NCBI GenBank assembly: GCA_963817405.1
Contig: CAWFNW010000003.1
Coordinates: 124,001-188,000, forward strand
Length of the DNA: 64,000 nucleotides
Source of the DNA: CAWFNW01 sp963817405
GTDB taxonomy: Bacteria > Actinomycetota > Coriobacteriia > Anaerosomatales > Anaerosomataceae
Reading direction: 5' to 3'
The position numbers and the translations under genes are program-made. Below are positions 23,650 through 33,145 of the stretch, one piece after another (the first letter of the stretch is position 1; every line of letters starts with the position of its first letter). Under the pieces are notes generated by a model. It was not told where the DNA came from, searched no databases, and saw only the letters and a list, made by a program, of their open reading frames with translations.

Positions 23650-24618
23650 ATGGAACACCGTGAACTCGGGCGCACCGGCTGGAAGGTATCGACGATCGGC
23701 CTCGGCACGTGGGCGATGGGTAGTCAGTGGGGAGCAGTGGACGACCGCCAGTCACTCGCCACGCTCAATCGTGCCCTGGATCTGGGCGTCAACTTCTTCG
23801 ACACCGCGGACGTGTATGGCAGCGAGCCGCTACTGGGCCGGCTTCGACGGCTACGGAGTGAGCCGTTCTACATTGCCACCAAGATGGGGGTGACGCTCAA
23901 TCCCGACCCGCACGCCTACACTCGCGAGAACATGACCGCGTGCGTCGACCGGAGCCTGCGCAACCTGGGCGTCGAAGCCATCGATCTCATGCAACTGCAC
24001 GTCCCGCCCATCGAGGTCTACACGGCCGAAGTCTTCTGTGTCTTGGATGACCTCGTGAATCGGGGCAAGATCCGCCACTACGGAGTGAGCGTCGAGCGAA
24101 TCGCGGAGGCGAAGAAGGCCATCGAGTTCCCTGGTGTCCAGTCGGTGCAGATCATCTTCAACATCTTCCGCCAGCGGCCGGCCGAGGATTTCTTCCCTGC
24201 TGCCAAGCGTCGAGGGGTGGGGATTCTCGCCCGAGTACCGCTCGCATCCGGCATGCTCACCGGCAAGATGACGTCAGCCACCACGTTCTCTCCAGATGAC
24301 CACCGCTCATTCAATCGCGAGGGCCAGGCGTTCGATCGGGGAGAGACGTTCTCAGGGGTCGATTTCGAATCCGGACTCAAGGCCGTCGAGGAGCTGCGCC
24401 CGCTCGTTCCGGCCGGAGCCACGATGGCGCAGATGGCGTTGCGGTGGATTCTCATGTTCGATGCCGTGACCTGTGCGATCCCGGGGGCGCGGCGTACGAC
24501 GCAGGCCGAAGACAACATCAGCGCGGCGGACCTGCCCCCGCTTTCGGATTCCTCGATGGCGGAGATCCGAGCGATCTACGACCGCCACATTCGTGCGCAC
24601 GTGCATCATCTCTGGTGA
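23650..24618 (+). CDS. aldo/keto reductase
   Basis: 322 residues, (beta/alpha)8 barrel. Catalytic Asp and Tyr are in FFDTADVYGSE, Lys in FYIATKMG, His in IDLMQLHVPP; the NADPH-site end has VTCAIPGARRTTQAEDN. Together these define an NADPH-dependent reductase of aldehydes and ketones. The start ATG 23650 follows AGGAG. Convergent with the UbiA gene. Substrate unknown. Confidence 0.92.
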   Translation: MEHRELGRTGWKVSTIGLGTWAMGSQWGAVDDRQSLATLNRALDLGVNFFDTADVYGSEPLLGRLRRLRSEPFYIATKMGVTLNPDPHAYTRENMTACVDRSLRNLGVEAIDLMQLHVPPIEVYTAEVFCVLDDLVNRGKIRHYGVSVERIAEAKKAIEFPGVQSVQIIFNIFRQRPAEDFFPAAKRRGVGILARVPLASGMLTGKMTSATTFSPDDHRSFNREGQAFDRGETFSGVDFESGLKAVEELRPLVPAGATMAQMALRWILMFDAVTCAIPGARRTTQAEDNISAADLPPLSDSSMAEIRAIYDRHIRAHVHHLW

Positions 24619-24647
24619 GCTCAGCGTACCCCGTGGGGGAGCCTGCG

Positions 24648-25574
24648 CTAGGCAGTGAGCGCCGCGATCAGATAGCCGAGTGCGAGAAGCACGTTCGTGG
24701 CCAGCACGGCCATGACATTCGCGCCCATCGCGGGGAACAGGCTCTCGAAGCCGCCATAGTTCGTGACCGCGCCACGGATGGCTCGCACGGCCAAGAACGC
24801 GCCTCCGAGACCGAGCAGCGCCCACGGCGTGAGCACACCAACGGCCACTCCGACGATGATCGCCAGGTAGGTGCCTGCCTCGACTGCCGCGTACAGCCAT
24901 CGGGCGCGGGCCTTGCCGAGCAGGATCACCATGTGGTGACGCCCACCCTTGGCGTCCACCTCGGCGTCAGGGAATTCGTTGAGGTAGAGCAGGTTGTACG
25001 TTAGCAGGCCGGCAGGTATCCCCGACACCCAGGCCACGGGGTCAAGTCGACCCACCAGCAGGTAGTACACGCCCACGATGGGCAGTGTCCCAAGTCCGAG
25101 GCCGGCGATAATCTCCCCCAGGCCGATCCGGGTGAACAGGGGCGTGTACAGCACGATGGAGGCGGCGCCTGCAAGTCCGATCCACAGCAGCGGGAGGCCG
25201 GAGACGGACACGAGGTAGACACCGATACCCGCTCCCGCGATGAGCGTGCCAAGCCCCAGCACCAGCGCGCCAGTGGGCGACAGCACCCCGGCAGGCACGA
25301 GGCCGCTGCCGCCCGAGAACGGGGTCTGCTTGATTTCCCGATCGATCCCGCTCCTGGCGTAGTCGTGCCAATCGTTGAGCGCGTCGACCGCTCCATGCAT
25401 CAGCACAAGCGCCACCATCGCCAGCAGCGCGTGGCCCCAGTTGAACGCGCCGTCGCCTCGCTCGGCGATCCGCCAGGCCGCGAGCGCTGAACCGTGCAGG
25501 ACAAGCGCGACCGAGAGGGTGAGGAACTGGGGCCGCGTCTCGAGGACCCACTTGGACTTGAGCGGATTGGGCAT
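24648..25574 (-). CDS. UbiA-family prenyltransferase (MenA-like)
   Basis: 308 residues with ~8-9 transmembrane helices. First Asp-rich motif: DALNDWHDYARSGID; second: NEFPDAEVDAKGG. These bind Mg2+-prenyl diphosphate in UbiA enzymes. The pattern is closest to 1,4-dihydroxy-2-naphthoate prenyltransferases of menaquinone synthesis, but other men genes are absent from the window, so a different aromatic acceptor is possible. ATG 25574. A quinone role would fit the nearby respiratory cytochromes. Confidence 0.85.
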   Translation of the reverse strand: MPNPLKSKWVLETRPQFLTLSVALVLHGSALAAWRIAERGDGAFNWGHALLAMVALVLMHGAVDALNDWHDYARSGIDREIKQTPFSGGSGLVPAGVLSPTGALVLGLGTLIAGAGIGVYLVSVSGLPLLWIGLAGAASIVLYTPLFTRIGLGEIIAGLGLGTLPIVGVYYLLVGRLDPVAWVSGIPAGLLTYNLLYLNEFPDAEVDAKGGRHHMVILLGKARARWLYAAVEAGTYLAIIVGVAVGVLTPWALLGLGGAFLAVRAIRGAVTNYGGFESLFPAMGANVMAVLATNVLLALGYLIAALTA

Positions 25575-25715
25575 CGGGCGCTCCCTCCTCGGCGCTCGTA
25601 GGTGCTACCCGACACGAAACCGCATGGCGCCGTACATGTCCATCGCGCACGGCAGGGCGTTACGGCAACGGGCCCGTTCGGGAACCATATCCGCAGGGCT
25701 GCTATGGAGGTGGGC

Positions 25716-26804
25716 GTGAGCGATCCCCCAACCCACACGAAGGTCGTCGGGTCGATCGACGCCTCGTCGCGGAGCGTCGTCGCGGTTGCCGCAATCGTGG
25801 TCATCCTCGCCGCCCTGCACGGCGCCGCCACGCTCGTCGTACCCGTGCTCGTGTCGATTCTCGTGACTGTCGTCGTGGCGCCGTATCAGCAGCGACTCAT
25901 CAAGCGCGGCTGGCACAGACTCGTCGCGTTCGGTCTCGTCCTCGTTCTCACGGTGTCGGGACTCGTGGCCATCGTGATCGCGGTCGATGCGTCGCTTTCG
26001 GCGTTCATTGCAGACCTGCCGGCATACGAACCCGGAAGTGAGCGGCTCCTGCAAGACGTGCTCGACGCGGGCGCGAAGGTGGGGCTGGATCTCACACACC
26101 TCGTGCACACCACGGCGGCCGTTCGGAGCGCGTTTTCCACCGCAGACACACTCACACGGTCGCTGCTCTCCTCGGTGGCAGGGTGGACGGTCGTGCTTGT
26201 CCTCACCATCTTCATGCTCTACGAGGCACTCGACTTCCCTGCGAAGCTGCGGACGATCATGGGCGAGGAGCGCCAGTTGAACCGGCTCGCGGAGTTCGCG
26301 ACGGGGCTCTCGCGATTCATGCGCCTCATGACGCTCGGCGCCGCGCTCACGGCCGTGGGCGATCTTGCTGCCATGCTGCTATTGGGCGTGCCCTCGGCGC
26401 TTCTGTGGTCGGGGCTCGCATTCCTCTTCAGCTACATCCCAAGCGTCGGCTACATCATGATCGTGATCCCCCCGACGGTGGCCACTCTCGTACGCTTCGG
26501 CTTCACGCGCGCGCTGCTCGTGCTCATCTCGCTCACGCTCATCGACAACGCCGTGGGCGTCCTGCTCCTGCCGAGACTCATCGGACGACGGCTTGATGTC
26601 GCGCCGTTCTGGGGCATGCTCTCACTCTTCGTTTGGGGTTGGCTCCTCGGGCCGGCGGGAGCCATCCTGGCCATCCCACTGACCATGTTCGCCAAGTTTC
26701 TGCTGGAGGGTTCACCCGCGACAGAGCCGATGGGTCGGCTGATCGCGCCACTCGATCGACTATCGTCGCGAACGCCGGCGAGGTCCGCACGCGGAGACAC
26801 GTAG
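25716..26804 (+). CDS. AI-2E family transporter (PerM/TqsA-like)
   Basis: 362 residues, ~8 helices; the conserved end (FSYIPSVGYIMIVIPP, ALLVLISLTLIDNAVGVLLLP, WGWLLGPAGAILAIPLTM) defines the AI-2E exporter family, members of which export signals or act as Na+/H+ antiporters. Start GTG 25716 has GGAGG 5 nt upstream; an apparent ATG at 25704 contains that ribosome binding site and is rejected. It is 3 nt before the Mg2+ ATPase gene. Confidence 0.88.
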   Translation: MSDPPTHTKVVGSIDASSRSVVAVAAIVVILAALHGAATLVVPVLVSILVTVVVAPYQQRLIKRGWHRLVAFGLVLVLTVSGLVAIVIAVDASLSAFIADLPAYEPGSERLLQDVLDAGAKVGLDLTHLVHTTAAVRSAFSTADTLTRSLLSSVAGWTVVLVLTIFMLYEALDFPAKLRTIMGEERQLNRLAEFATGLSRFMRLMTLGAALTAVGDLAAMLLLGVPSALLWSGLAFLFSYIPSVGYIMIVIPPTVATLVRFGFTRALLVLISLTLIDNAVGVLLLPRLIGRRLDVAPFWGMLSLFVWGWLLGPAGAILAIPLTMFAKFLLEGSPATEPMGRLIAPLDRLSSRTPARSARGDT

Positions 26805-26807
26805 TCC

Positions 26808-29333
26808 ATGGACGAATCCACGCGACTGTTTTGGGCCGAACCGGTCACGGAGCTGCTAGCTGAGCTCGGGGCGACTCCTGACGGGTTGTCCTCCTCCGAG
26901 GCCGCGCAGCGCCTGCGCACGTACGGGCGCAACGAACTCGCCAGGGCCCGCCGGTTTGCCACCCTGCTTGCGCTGCTTCGCCTCTTCACCAACCCGCTCG
27001 TGGTGATCCTGCTCCTCGCGAGCGGCGTGTCGTTCTTCCTCGGCCAGCGGGTCGATGCACTGATCATCATCTCGATGGTCGTGCTGAGCGCTGCGCTCAA
27101 CTTCTATCAGGTCTACCAGGCGAAACGCGCCGCGGAGGACCTCCGCAGCAGGGTCGCCCTGTCGACGACCGCACTGCGCGACGGAGCCGACCGGGAGGTG
27201 CCGGTTGCCGAGCTCGTCCCAGGCGACGTCATCCGGCTGACGGCGGGAAGCCTCGTTCCTGCGGACGCACGCCTGCTCAAGGTGAGCGGCTTGTTCGTTC
27301 GTGAGTCCGCGTTGACCGGCGAGTCCGTGCCGGTTGGCAAGGCCACCGAGGACCTCGAGGGCGAGCGCGGCATCGCCGATGCGTCCAACAGCGTCTTCCT
27401 CGGCACCTCGGTCCAAAGCGGCACCGGCACCGCCGTCGTGGTGCGCACCGGAAGAGCGACCGAGTTTGGCGCGATCGCGGCTCGCCTGGCTGAATCACAA
27501 CCCGAGACCGAGTTCGACCGCGGCATCAAGAACTTCGGCCTCCTGCTTGTCCGCGTGATCATGCTGCTGGTGCTCTTCGTCTTCCTCGTGAACGTCGTCG
27601 ACAAACGCCCGTTACTCGATTCGTTCTTGTTCGCACTCGCGCTTGCGGTGGGTCTGACACCAGAGCTACTCCCCGTGATCATCACCGTGACGCTGGCCCG
27701 CGGCGCCAAACGGATGGCGCGGAACAAGGTCATCGTGAAGCAGCTCGCGTCGATCGAGAACTTTGGCAGCATCGAACTGTTGTGCTGCGACAAGACAGGC
27801 ACACTGACGCTGGGCGAAGTGACGCTCCAGCGCCACGTGGATGTGAGGGGTAACGACGACGAGAACGTGCTGCGCGCCATCTACGTCAACAGTCGGTTCG
27901 AGGCAGGTATGCGTAGCCCGCTCGACGACGCCGTTCTGGCGCACGAGCACCCCACGATCGATGAGTACGCGAAGCTCGACGAGATTCCGTTCGACTTCGA
28001 GCGACGTCGCATCTCCGTGGTCGTTGCTCGAAACGACGCGACCACGCTTCTCGTGAAGGGTGCAGCCGAAGATATCATCGGCGTCTGCGGCACAGTGATG
28101 GTGGGTGGAGCGCCCGTTCCTCTCGACGCTCAGTGGCTCGCTACGGCGGAGGCGACCTACCAAGGTCTGAGCCTCGACGGGTTCCGCGTCCTCGGCGTCG
28201 CGTCTAAGGATGTGGAGAGAAGGAGCGTTTACACCGCCGCCGACGAGGCCGACCTGACGCTTCTCGGCTTCGCGGCGTTTCTCGATCCTCCGAAAGAAGG
28301 CGTCCGGGCGACGCTTGAGGCGCTGAAGGCGGACGGCATCTCCATCATCGTCATGACCGGCGACAATGAGTTCGTGAGCGCCAAGGTCGCCCGCGACGTC
28401 GGGCTGCCCTCCGACATCGTGGTCACGGGACCGCAGATGCACTCGATCGACGACGCGGCCCTCGCAGTGCAGGCGGAACGTGGTGCGATCTTCGCGCGTG
28501 TCTCGCCTGAGCAGAAGAACCGGGTCATCACGGCTCTGACGAAGCGCGGTCGGGTCGTGGGGTTCATGGGTGATGGCATCAACGACGCACCCTCGATGCA
28601 CGCGGCTGACGTCGGAATCTCAGTGATGAATGCGGTCGACGTGGCGAAAGACGCGGCAAACGTCATTCTGCTCGAGAAGGACCTGGGCGTGCTGCATTCA
28701 GGTGTGATCGAGGGCAGACGCAGCTTCGCCAACATCATGAAGTACATCATCATGGGAACGAGTTCGAACTTCGGCAACATGTTCAGCATGGCCGGAGCCT
28801 CGCTGTTCCTACCGTTCCTGCCGATGCTCCCGACCCAGATACTGCTGAACAACTTCCTATACGACGTCTCGCAGATCTCGATTCCGACCGACAACGTCGA
28901 TTCCGAACTGCTGCGTCGGCCCAAGCGCTGGCGAATTGCGTTCATCCGCCAGTTCATGCTGATCATCGGGCCGATCAGCTCTCTCTATGACTTCCTGACG
29001 TTCGGCGCGTTGCTGTTGGTCTTCCACGCCAATGAAGGGCTGTTCCACACGGGGTGGTTTGTCGAATCGCTCGCCACGCAGACCCTTGTGGTCTTCGTGA
29101 TCAGGACGTCCGGGAATCCCTTCAGAAGCCGACCGAGTGCTCGCCTTGCTGCGACGGTGCTCGTCATCGTAGCCGTCGCGTTCGCATTGCCCTACACGCC
29201 GCTGGGTACCCTCGTCGGATTCGTCCCGATGCCGCTCCCACTCGTGGCCATCATCACGGCATTCACAGCCACATACCTGGGATTGGTCCAAGTCGTGAAG
29301 ACCTGGTTCTACCGGCGACACGAGCTCATCTGA
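26808..29333 (+). CDS. mgtA: magnesium-translocating P-type ATPase (MgtA type)
   Basis: 841 residues. The actuator motif LTGESVPV, phosphorylation site CDKTGTLT, hinge MGDGINDAPS and a cation-ATPase N-terminus are all present. The block SSNFGNMFSMAGASLFLPF plus LPTQILLNNFLYDVSQ is the P3B (MgtA/MgtB) signature, so Mg2+ import is the likely role rather than Ca2+ efflux. Family length is about 850-900. ATG 26808 follows the AI-2E gene by 3 nt. No Mg2+ leader element is seen, since the gene is within an operon. Confidence 0.93.
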   Translation: MDESTRLFWAEPVTELLAELGATPDGLSSSEAAQRLRTYGRNELARARRFATLLALLRLFTNPLVVILLLASGVSFFLGQRVDALIIISMVVLSAALNFYQVYQAKRAAEDLRSRVALSTTALRDGADREVPVAELVPGDVIRLTAGSLVPADARLLKVSGLFVRESALTGESVPVGKATEDLEGERGIADASNSVFLGTSVQSGTGTAVVVRTGRATEFGAIAARLAESQPETEFDRGIKNFGLLLVRVIMLLVLFVFLVNVVDKRPLLDSFLFALALAVGLTPELLPVIITVTLARGAKRMARNKVIVKQLASIENFGSIELLCCDKTGTLTLGEVTLQRHVDVRGNDDENVLRAIYVNSRFEAGMRSPLDDAVLAHEHPTIDEYAKLDEIPFDFERRRISVVVARNDATTLLVKGAAEDIIGVCGTVMVGGAPVPLDAQWLATAEATYQGLSLDGFRVLGVASKDVERRSVYTAADEADLTLLGFAAFLDPPKEGVRATLEALKADGISIIVMTGDNEFVSAKVARDVGLPSDIVVTGPQMHSIDDAALAVQAERGAIFARVSPEQKNRVITALTKRGRVVGFMGDGINDAPSMHAADVGISVMNAVDVAKDAANVILLEKDLGVLHSGVIEGRRSFANIMKYIIMGTSSNFGNMFSMAGASLFLPFLPMLPTQILLNNFLYDVSQISIPTDNVDSELLRRPKRWRIAFIRQFMLIIGPISSLYDFLTFGALLLVFHANEGLFHTGWFVESLATQTLVVFVIRTSGNPFRSRPSARLAATVLVIVAVAFALPYTPLGTLVGFVPMPLPLVAIITAFTATYLGLVQVVKTWFYRRHELI

Positions 29334-29386
29334 CCGGCTTGTGTGATCGGTGACGCGGGGACATAAGAGTCGCGAGGGAGAAGGTC

Positions 29387-30250
29387 ATGGCACACTCAGA
29401 AGGTTCACGCGCCGAGCATTTCGTCATCGCGCAGCTCTCGGACATCCATTTCGGGGACGTCAGGTTCGACAAGGCGCTTCTGGACCGCGCGCTCCTCGAG
29501 GTTCGGGAGCTTCAGCCGGACTTGGTCGTCATCTCGGGGGATCTCACGGCGAGCGGCTACCGCGACGAGTTCGACGAGGCACGGGCGTATCTTGACGCGT
29601 TCGACACCGGGTGCCCGATGGTCGTGATCCCGGGCAACCACGACTCCCGCAATGTCGGCTGGGTGCACTTCGAGCGCCTATTCGGCGCGCGACGGCACGC
29701 TGAGGCGTATCCGTTCGTTCTCCGCGGGCAGGACGGCACCGACCAGGTCAAGGTGGTCGCCGTCGACTCAACCCGGCCTGATGTCAACGACGGCGAGGTC
29801 GGCCCCGAGCTCTACGACTGGATCGCCCAGGAGTTCGCCGGCGACTACGCGTTCCGCGTGTTCGTCATGCACCACCACCTCGTTTCAATACCCGGTACCG
29901 GCAGGGAGCGCAACGTCGCGCTCGACGGTGGCGATGTCCTCGCAAGCCTCAGTAGCGCCGGCGTGGACCTCGCGCTCAGTGGCCACAAGCACGTGCCGTG
30001 GGTCTGGGGTGTGGGGAACGCATTCGTGGTGGCCAGCGGCACGGCCGGAACGCGAAGGCTTCGAGGGGATACGCCGCCGTCCTACAACGTCATCCGCGTG
30101 ACGCCGAGCGAGGTGCAGATCACGTTCCGCAACCTTGACGGGAAGGCTCACCTCGTCCAGCACTTCGAGCGCAGCCCGAGGTACCGGCACGCGCACGAGA
30201 TGGTGAACGACGTACCTCAGGCAAAGGCGTCGCACCCTGGCCGGGGATAG
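29387..30250 (+). CDS. calcineurin-like metallophosphoesterase
   Basis: 287 residues. Metal-site motifs in order: QLSDIHFGD (DxH), LVVISGDLTASG (GDxx), IPGNHDSRN (GNHD), VMHHHLVS and LSGHKHVPW (GHxH). This is a class III phosphodiesterase of the Icc/CpdA-like group; the substrate may be a cyclic nucleotide or a surface phosphodiester. ATG 29387 follows GAGGGAGAAGG. It is 53 nt after mgtA on the same strand. Confidence 0.92.
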   Translation: MAHSEGSRAEHFVIAQLSDIHFGDVRFDKALLDRALLEVRELQPDLVVISGDLTASGYRDEFDEARAYLDAFDTGCPMVVIPGNHDSRNVGWVHFERLFGARRHAEAYPFVLRGQDGTDQVKVVAVDSTRPDVNDGEVGPELYDWIAQEFAGDYAFRVFVMHHHLVSIPGTGRERNVALDGGDVLASLSSAGVDLALSGHKHVPWVWGVGNAFVVASGTAGTRRLRGDTPPSYNVIRVTPSEVQITFRNLDGKAHLVQHFERSPRYRHAHEMVNDVPQAKASHPGRG

Positions 30251-30274
30251 ACGGGACTCGCGAGCGACTCCGGA

Positions 30275-31552
30275 TCAGCGCAGCGTGAACTCCTCGAAGA
30301 AGATCTCCCGCGCCGGCATGCCGAGAGCCTTCAGCTGCTCGATGAATGCGCGCCGCATCGGCAGCGGGCCGCAGATGAAGGCCGAGGTGCCCACCCCGAG
30401 GTCCTCGAGGTCAAGCTCGGCGATCTGAAGGTGGCCGAGCGTCGAGGTGGGGTGCACGATGACGCGCAGGTTCGGTCTACCCGCCGCTGCGGCTTCGAGC
30501 TCCTCACGGTAGAACGCGTCCCCGGCCTCGCGCACGCTCCAAACGAGCAGGACAGAGTACGCGTCCTTGACACCGGGCAGCATTGCCGCAAACGGCGTGA
30601 TGCCCACTCCGCCCGCGAGCCAGAGCTGCCGGGCGTTCCCCGCGCGGTAGTCGAAGCAGCCGTACGGACCCTCAAGGCGCGCCCGGGTCCCAAACGAAGG
30701 GGGTCGCTTCGCGAGCGCGCTCGTCCAGTCACCTGATGACTTCACCGAGAAGCGCGCGGGGTGCTCGGCAGGGGAGCTGATCGTAAAGGGGTGCTGCTCT
30801 TTGCTGGGTCCGTCAGTGAGCGAGATGAACGCGAACTGGCCGGCGCGGCGGGCAAGGCCGCCCCCAACCGGCTCAAGTCGTAGCTCGGTAACGCTGTCAG
30901 GGAGGGCGTCGACAGCGCTCACCCGGAACTCGCGGAACGGGCCGACGCGTGGGAACACGAACTCCCGGTAGAGGTAGCAGACGAGACCTATCCCGACGAT
31001 TCCGTACACCCAGATCGCGAGCAGCGGCGTGCGCTTCACGAGAGTTGGAGCAAGAAGCGAGTGTGTTGCTGCGAGCGCGACGAGCACGCCGTTGAACCGA
31101 TGGAGCAGCTTCCATTGGTGGTAGGGCAAAGGGACGAGCTTCCGCCACGGTGCACGCGGCGCGACGGCGATGAACACCGTGATGAGTACCCATGCGAGCG
31201 CCGTGTAGCCGAACGGCTTACTCGGAAACGGGCCCACGGTCTTCGGAACGATGAGGAAGTGGGATGCAATGATGAACGCCCCGATGGTCCCGTCCGCTCG
31301 GTGGGACGCGTAGAGGCGGTCGAGGCCGCCGAAGCCTCGCTCGAGGGGGCGCGCACGTGTGACGAGCATCAGGTTCGTGCTGAAGACGATGATTGCGGTC
31401 GTCGAGAAGAACTCGGCGAGCGCCTGCCGCGGGTTGAACGGAGCCGAGGATGTCGCCAACGCGATCGCCCACATCGCGGCGTTAGCCGCGGCGATTGCGG
31501 GCAGAAGCCACGTCCAGCGAAGACGGACACGCCGGCGTCTGTCGCTCGTCAT
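30275..31552 (-). CDS. membrane flavocytochrome: ferric-reductase-like domain plus FAD/NAD module
   Basis: 425 residues. The first ~210 residues have six helices of the ferric reductase transmembrane domain, with candidate haem b His pairs (YASH...IASH and LLHRFNG...ATHSLL). The C-terminal half is a ferredoxin-NADP-reductase module: FAD site HPFTISSPAE, NAD site LAGGVGITPFAAML, and CGPLPMRRA. It would pass electrons from NAD(P)H through FAD and haems across the membrane. It ends an operon that begins with a dodecaheme cytochrome, a natural partner. Confidence 0.87.
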   Translation of the reverse strand: MTSDRRRRVRLRWTWLLPAIAAANAAMWAIALATSSAPFNPRQALAEFFSTTAIIVFSTNLMLVTRARPLERGFGGLDRLYASHRADGTIGAFIIASHFLIVPKTVGPFPSKPFGYTALAWVLITVFIAVAPRAPWRKLVPLPYHQWKLLHRFNGVLVALAATHSLLAPTLVKRTPLLAIWVYGIVGIGLVCYLYREFVFPRVGPFREFRVSAVDALPDSVTELRLEPVGGGLARRAGQFAFISLTDGPSKEQHPFTISSPAEHPARFSVKSSGDWTSALAKRPPSFGTRARLEGPYGCFDYRAGNARQLWLAGGVGITPFAAMLPGVKDAYSVLLVWSVREAGDAFYREELEAAAAGRPNLRVIVHPTSTLGHLQIAELDLEDLGVGTSAFICGPLPMRRAFIEQLKALGMPAREIFFEEFTLR

Positions 31553-31563
31553 GGCGAGGGCCG

Positions 31564-31908
31564 CTACTTTCCCAGAACCTTCACGACGACGTTGCCATCT
31601 TCCTCGTCGCTGCGGATGAGCACTCGGTCGCCTTCTTCGATCTTCATTCCCGCGGGGTAGCTCGCAACGTCGACGTCGTCGGAGTCCTCGTCGAACGTGA
31701 AGTTGATGAACGTCCCCTGTTCGCCGACGCCGGTGACGGTCGCTTCCCGCGTGTTGTTACGGGCGAGCATGCTCTGCACGAGGAAGATGGCTGCCGCGCC
31801 CACCACGAGTAACACCACGACGAGAATCGCAGGCTTCTTTGGCCCAAGGGCTCCCTCGGCGCCGTCCAGCGGCGTGCTGATGACCTTCTTGCTGAGGAGG
31901 CCGCTCAT
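31564..31908 (-). CDS. small membrane-anchored protein with OB-like extracytoplasmic domain
   Basis: 114 residues: N-terminal cytosolic tail, a single helix (AILVVVLLVVGAAAIFLVQS), then a beta-rich acidic domain (EATVTGVGEQGTFINFTF, KIEEGDRVLIRSDEEDGNVV). It is 9 nt after the cytochrome stop and 11 nt before the flavocytochrome, so it belongs to the redox operon, perhaps as an assembly or docking subunit. Family not recognised. Confidence 0.75.
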   Translation of the reverse strand: MSGLLSKKVISTPLDGAEGALGPKKPAILVVVLLVVGAAAIFLVQSMLARNNTREATVTGVGEQGTFINFTFDEDSDDVDVASYPAGMKIEEGDRVLIRSDEEDGNVVVKVLGK

Positions 31909-31917
31909 GCAATCAGC

Positions 31918-33087
31918 CTAACTCGTGCCCTGGACCGCGGCAGCGCCCTTCACATGGCACGTCGCGCAGTACGTCGGGCTGTGGCACTCGAAGCAGGCTT
32001 CCGCGCCCGTCGTGCGCGACACGTCGTCGTGCTGGTCGATCCACGGCACGCCGGGCTTCGCGGCCGAGTGATGACAGTTGTTGCAGAACACGAGCCCCTT
32101 CACATCCGAGGCCGAGCCGGCGTGGCACTTGGCACATGCTTCGGGGCTCTTCTTGCCAGCATCCCCATGGTTCTTCGCGAAGTCCGCGGGATGCGGGATC
32201 GGCGCGCCGTGGCAGTCCGCGCAGAACTGGTCAGAGTGGCACGTCTGGCACGAGCCGATCGTCGCGGCCGGGGGCAGGACCGGCCCGGCCGTATGCTCGT
32301 CGTATTCGGGCTTGTTCTCCTCGTAGCGAGCCAAGACCTCGGCCGTCCGGCTCGCTTCGGCCTTCGCAGCCGTTGCGTGTCCCGTAGAGTCGCCGAACTC
32401 CGTGTACCAGTTGCCGACGTCGTGATCCGCGGGGATGAGCTTGAAGTTGGCGGGGTGGCACGTCGCGCACTCGCCGGGGGCCGGTTTCGAGAACGCCGAC
32501 TTCCCGCTGAGCGTGTGGCAGCGCGAGCACGCCTCCATCGACATCCAGTTCTCGTGCTTGCGGTCGCCCTCGAGCGTGTACTCGACGCCTTCCTCGGGGT
32601 GCGCGACGCGGTTGTGGCACGTGGTGCAGGTGACGCCGTTCTGGGTGTGTACCGAATGGTCGATGATGATGCCCTTGCTCGGGTTGACCTTCCGAGTGCT
32701 GAGGTCATGGCACTGGGTGCAGTACTCGTCACCCATCTCAACGGAAAGGTAGCTGAACTCGTTCATGGGGAGGTCGAACGTGCCGGCGATCGAGGGAATC
32801 AAGTCGGGCAGGACCTCGATCTTCATGAGCACGAAGGTGAGCGGGCTCCCATTGACCGGCTCGTGGCAGGTCACGCACGATACCGTCACGTGCGAGCCGG
32901 CGTCGAAGGTCCTGGTGTTGTCCAGGTGAACGTTGTGACAGGGCTCGGTACAGAACCAGTTGGTGGACGTGCCGGCGACGCCCAGCGTGGCGAGAATAAC
33001 GAACCCGATGAGTGCGACGCCGCCCCAGAGCACGATGCGCGGCCGAGCGCTCGGGTCCTTCAACACGCCGATGATGCCGCGAACCAT
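31918..33087 (-). CDS. NapC/NirT-like membrane dodecaheme cytochrome c
   Basis: 389 residues. One N-terminal helix (IVLWGGVALIGFVILATLGV) and a NapC/NirT-type domain are followed by many haem motifs: eleven CxxCH (CVTCH, CTQCH, CTTCH, CSRCH, CATCH, CQTCH, CADCH, CAKCH, CNNCH, CFECH, CATCH) plus one CX3CH (CTEPCH) at the first position. NapC proteins oxidise quinol and pass electrons outward; the extra haems would extend the wire through the wall. It is the first gene of an operon with a small membrane protein and a flavocytochrome. ATG 33087 has GGAGG directly adjacent, an unusual zero spacing. Confidence 0.9.
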   Translation of the reverse strand: MVRGIIGVLKDPSARPRIVLWGGVALIGFVILATLGVAGTSTNWFCTEPCHNVHLDNTRTFDAGSHVTVSCVTCHEPVNGSPLTFVLMKIEVLPDLIPSIAGTFDLPMNEFSYLSVEMGDEYCTQCHDLSTRKVNPSKGIIIDHSVHTQNGVTCTTCHNRVAHPEEGVEYTLEGDRKHENWMSMEACSRCHTLSGKSAFSKPAPGECATCHPANFKLIPADHDVGNWYTEFGDSTGHATAAKAEASRTAEVLARYEENKPEYDEHTAGPVLPPAATIGSCQTCHSDQFCADCHGAPIPHPADFAKNHGDAGKKSPEACAKCHAGSASDVKGLVFCNNCHHSAAKPGVPWIDQHDDVSRTTGAEACFECHSPTYCATCHVKGAAAVQGTS

Positions 33088-33145
33088 CCTCCACCGCCCT
33101 GGATGAGTGCCTGACTGGCAGTCAGTGTACCTGAAACGCGCCGAC

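Noticed and set aside
31954..33114. 386-codon plus-strand frame opposite the dodecaheme cytochrome
   Set aside because: The minus strand holds twelve regularly placed haem motifs; the plus-strand product is Arg/Val-rich and without any domain.
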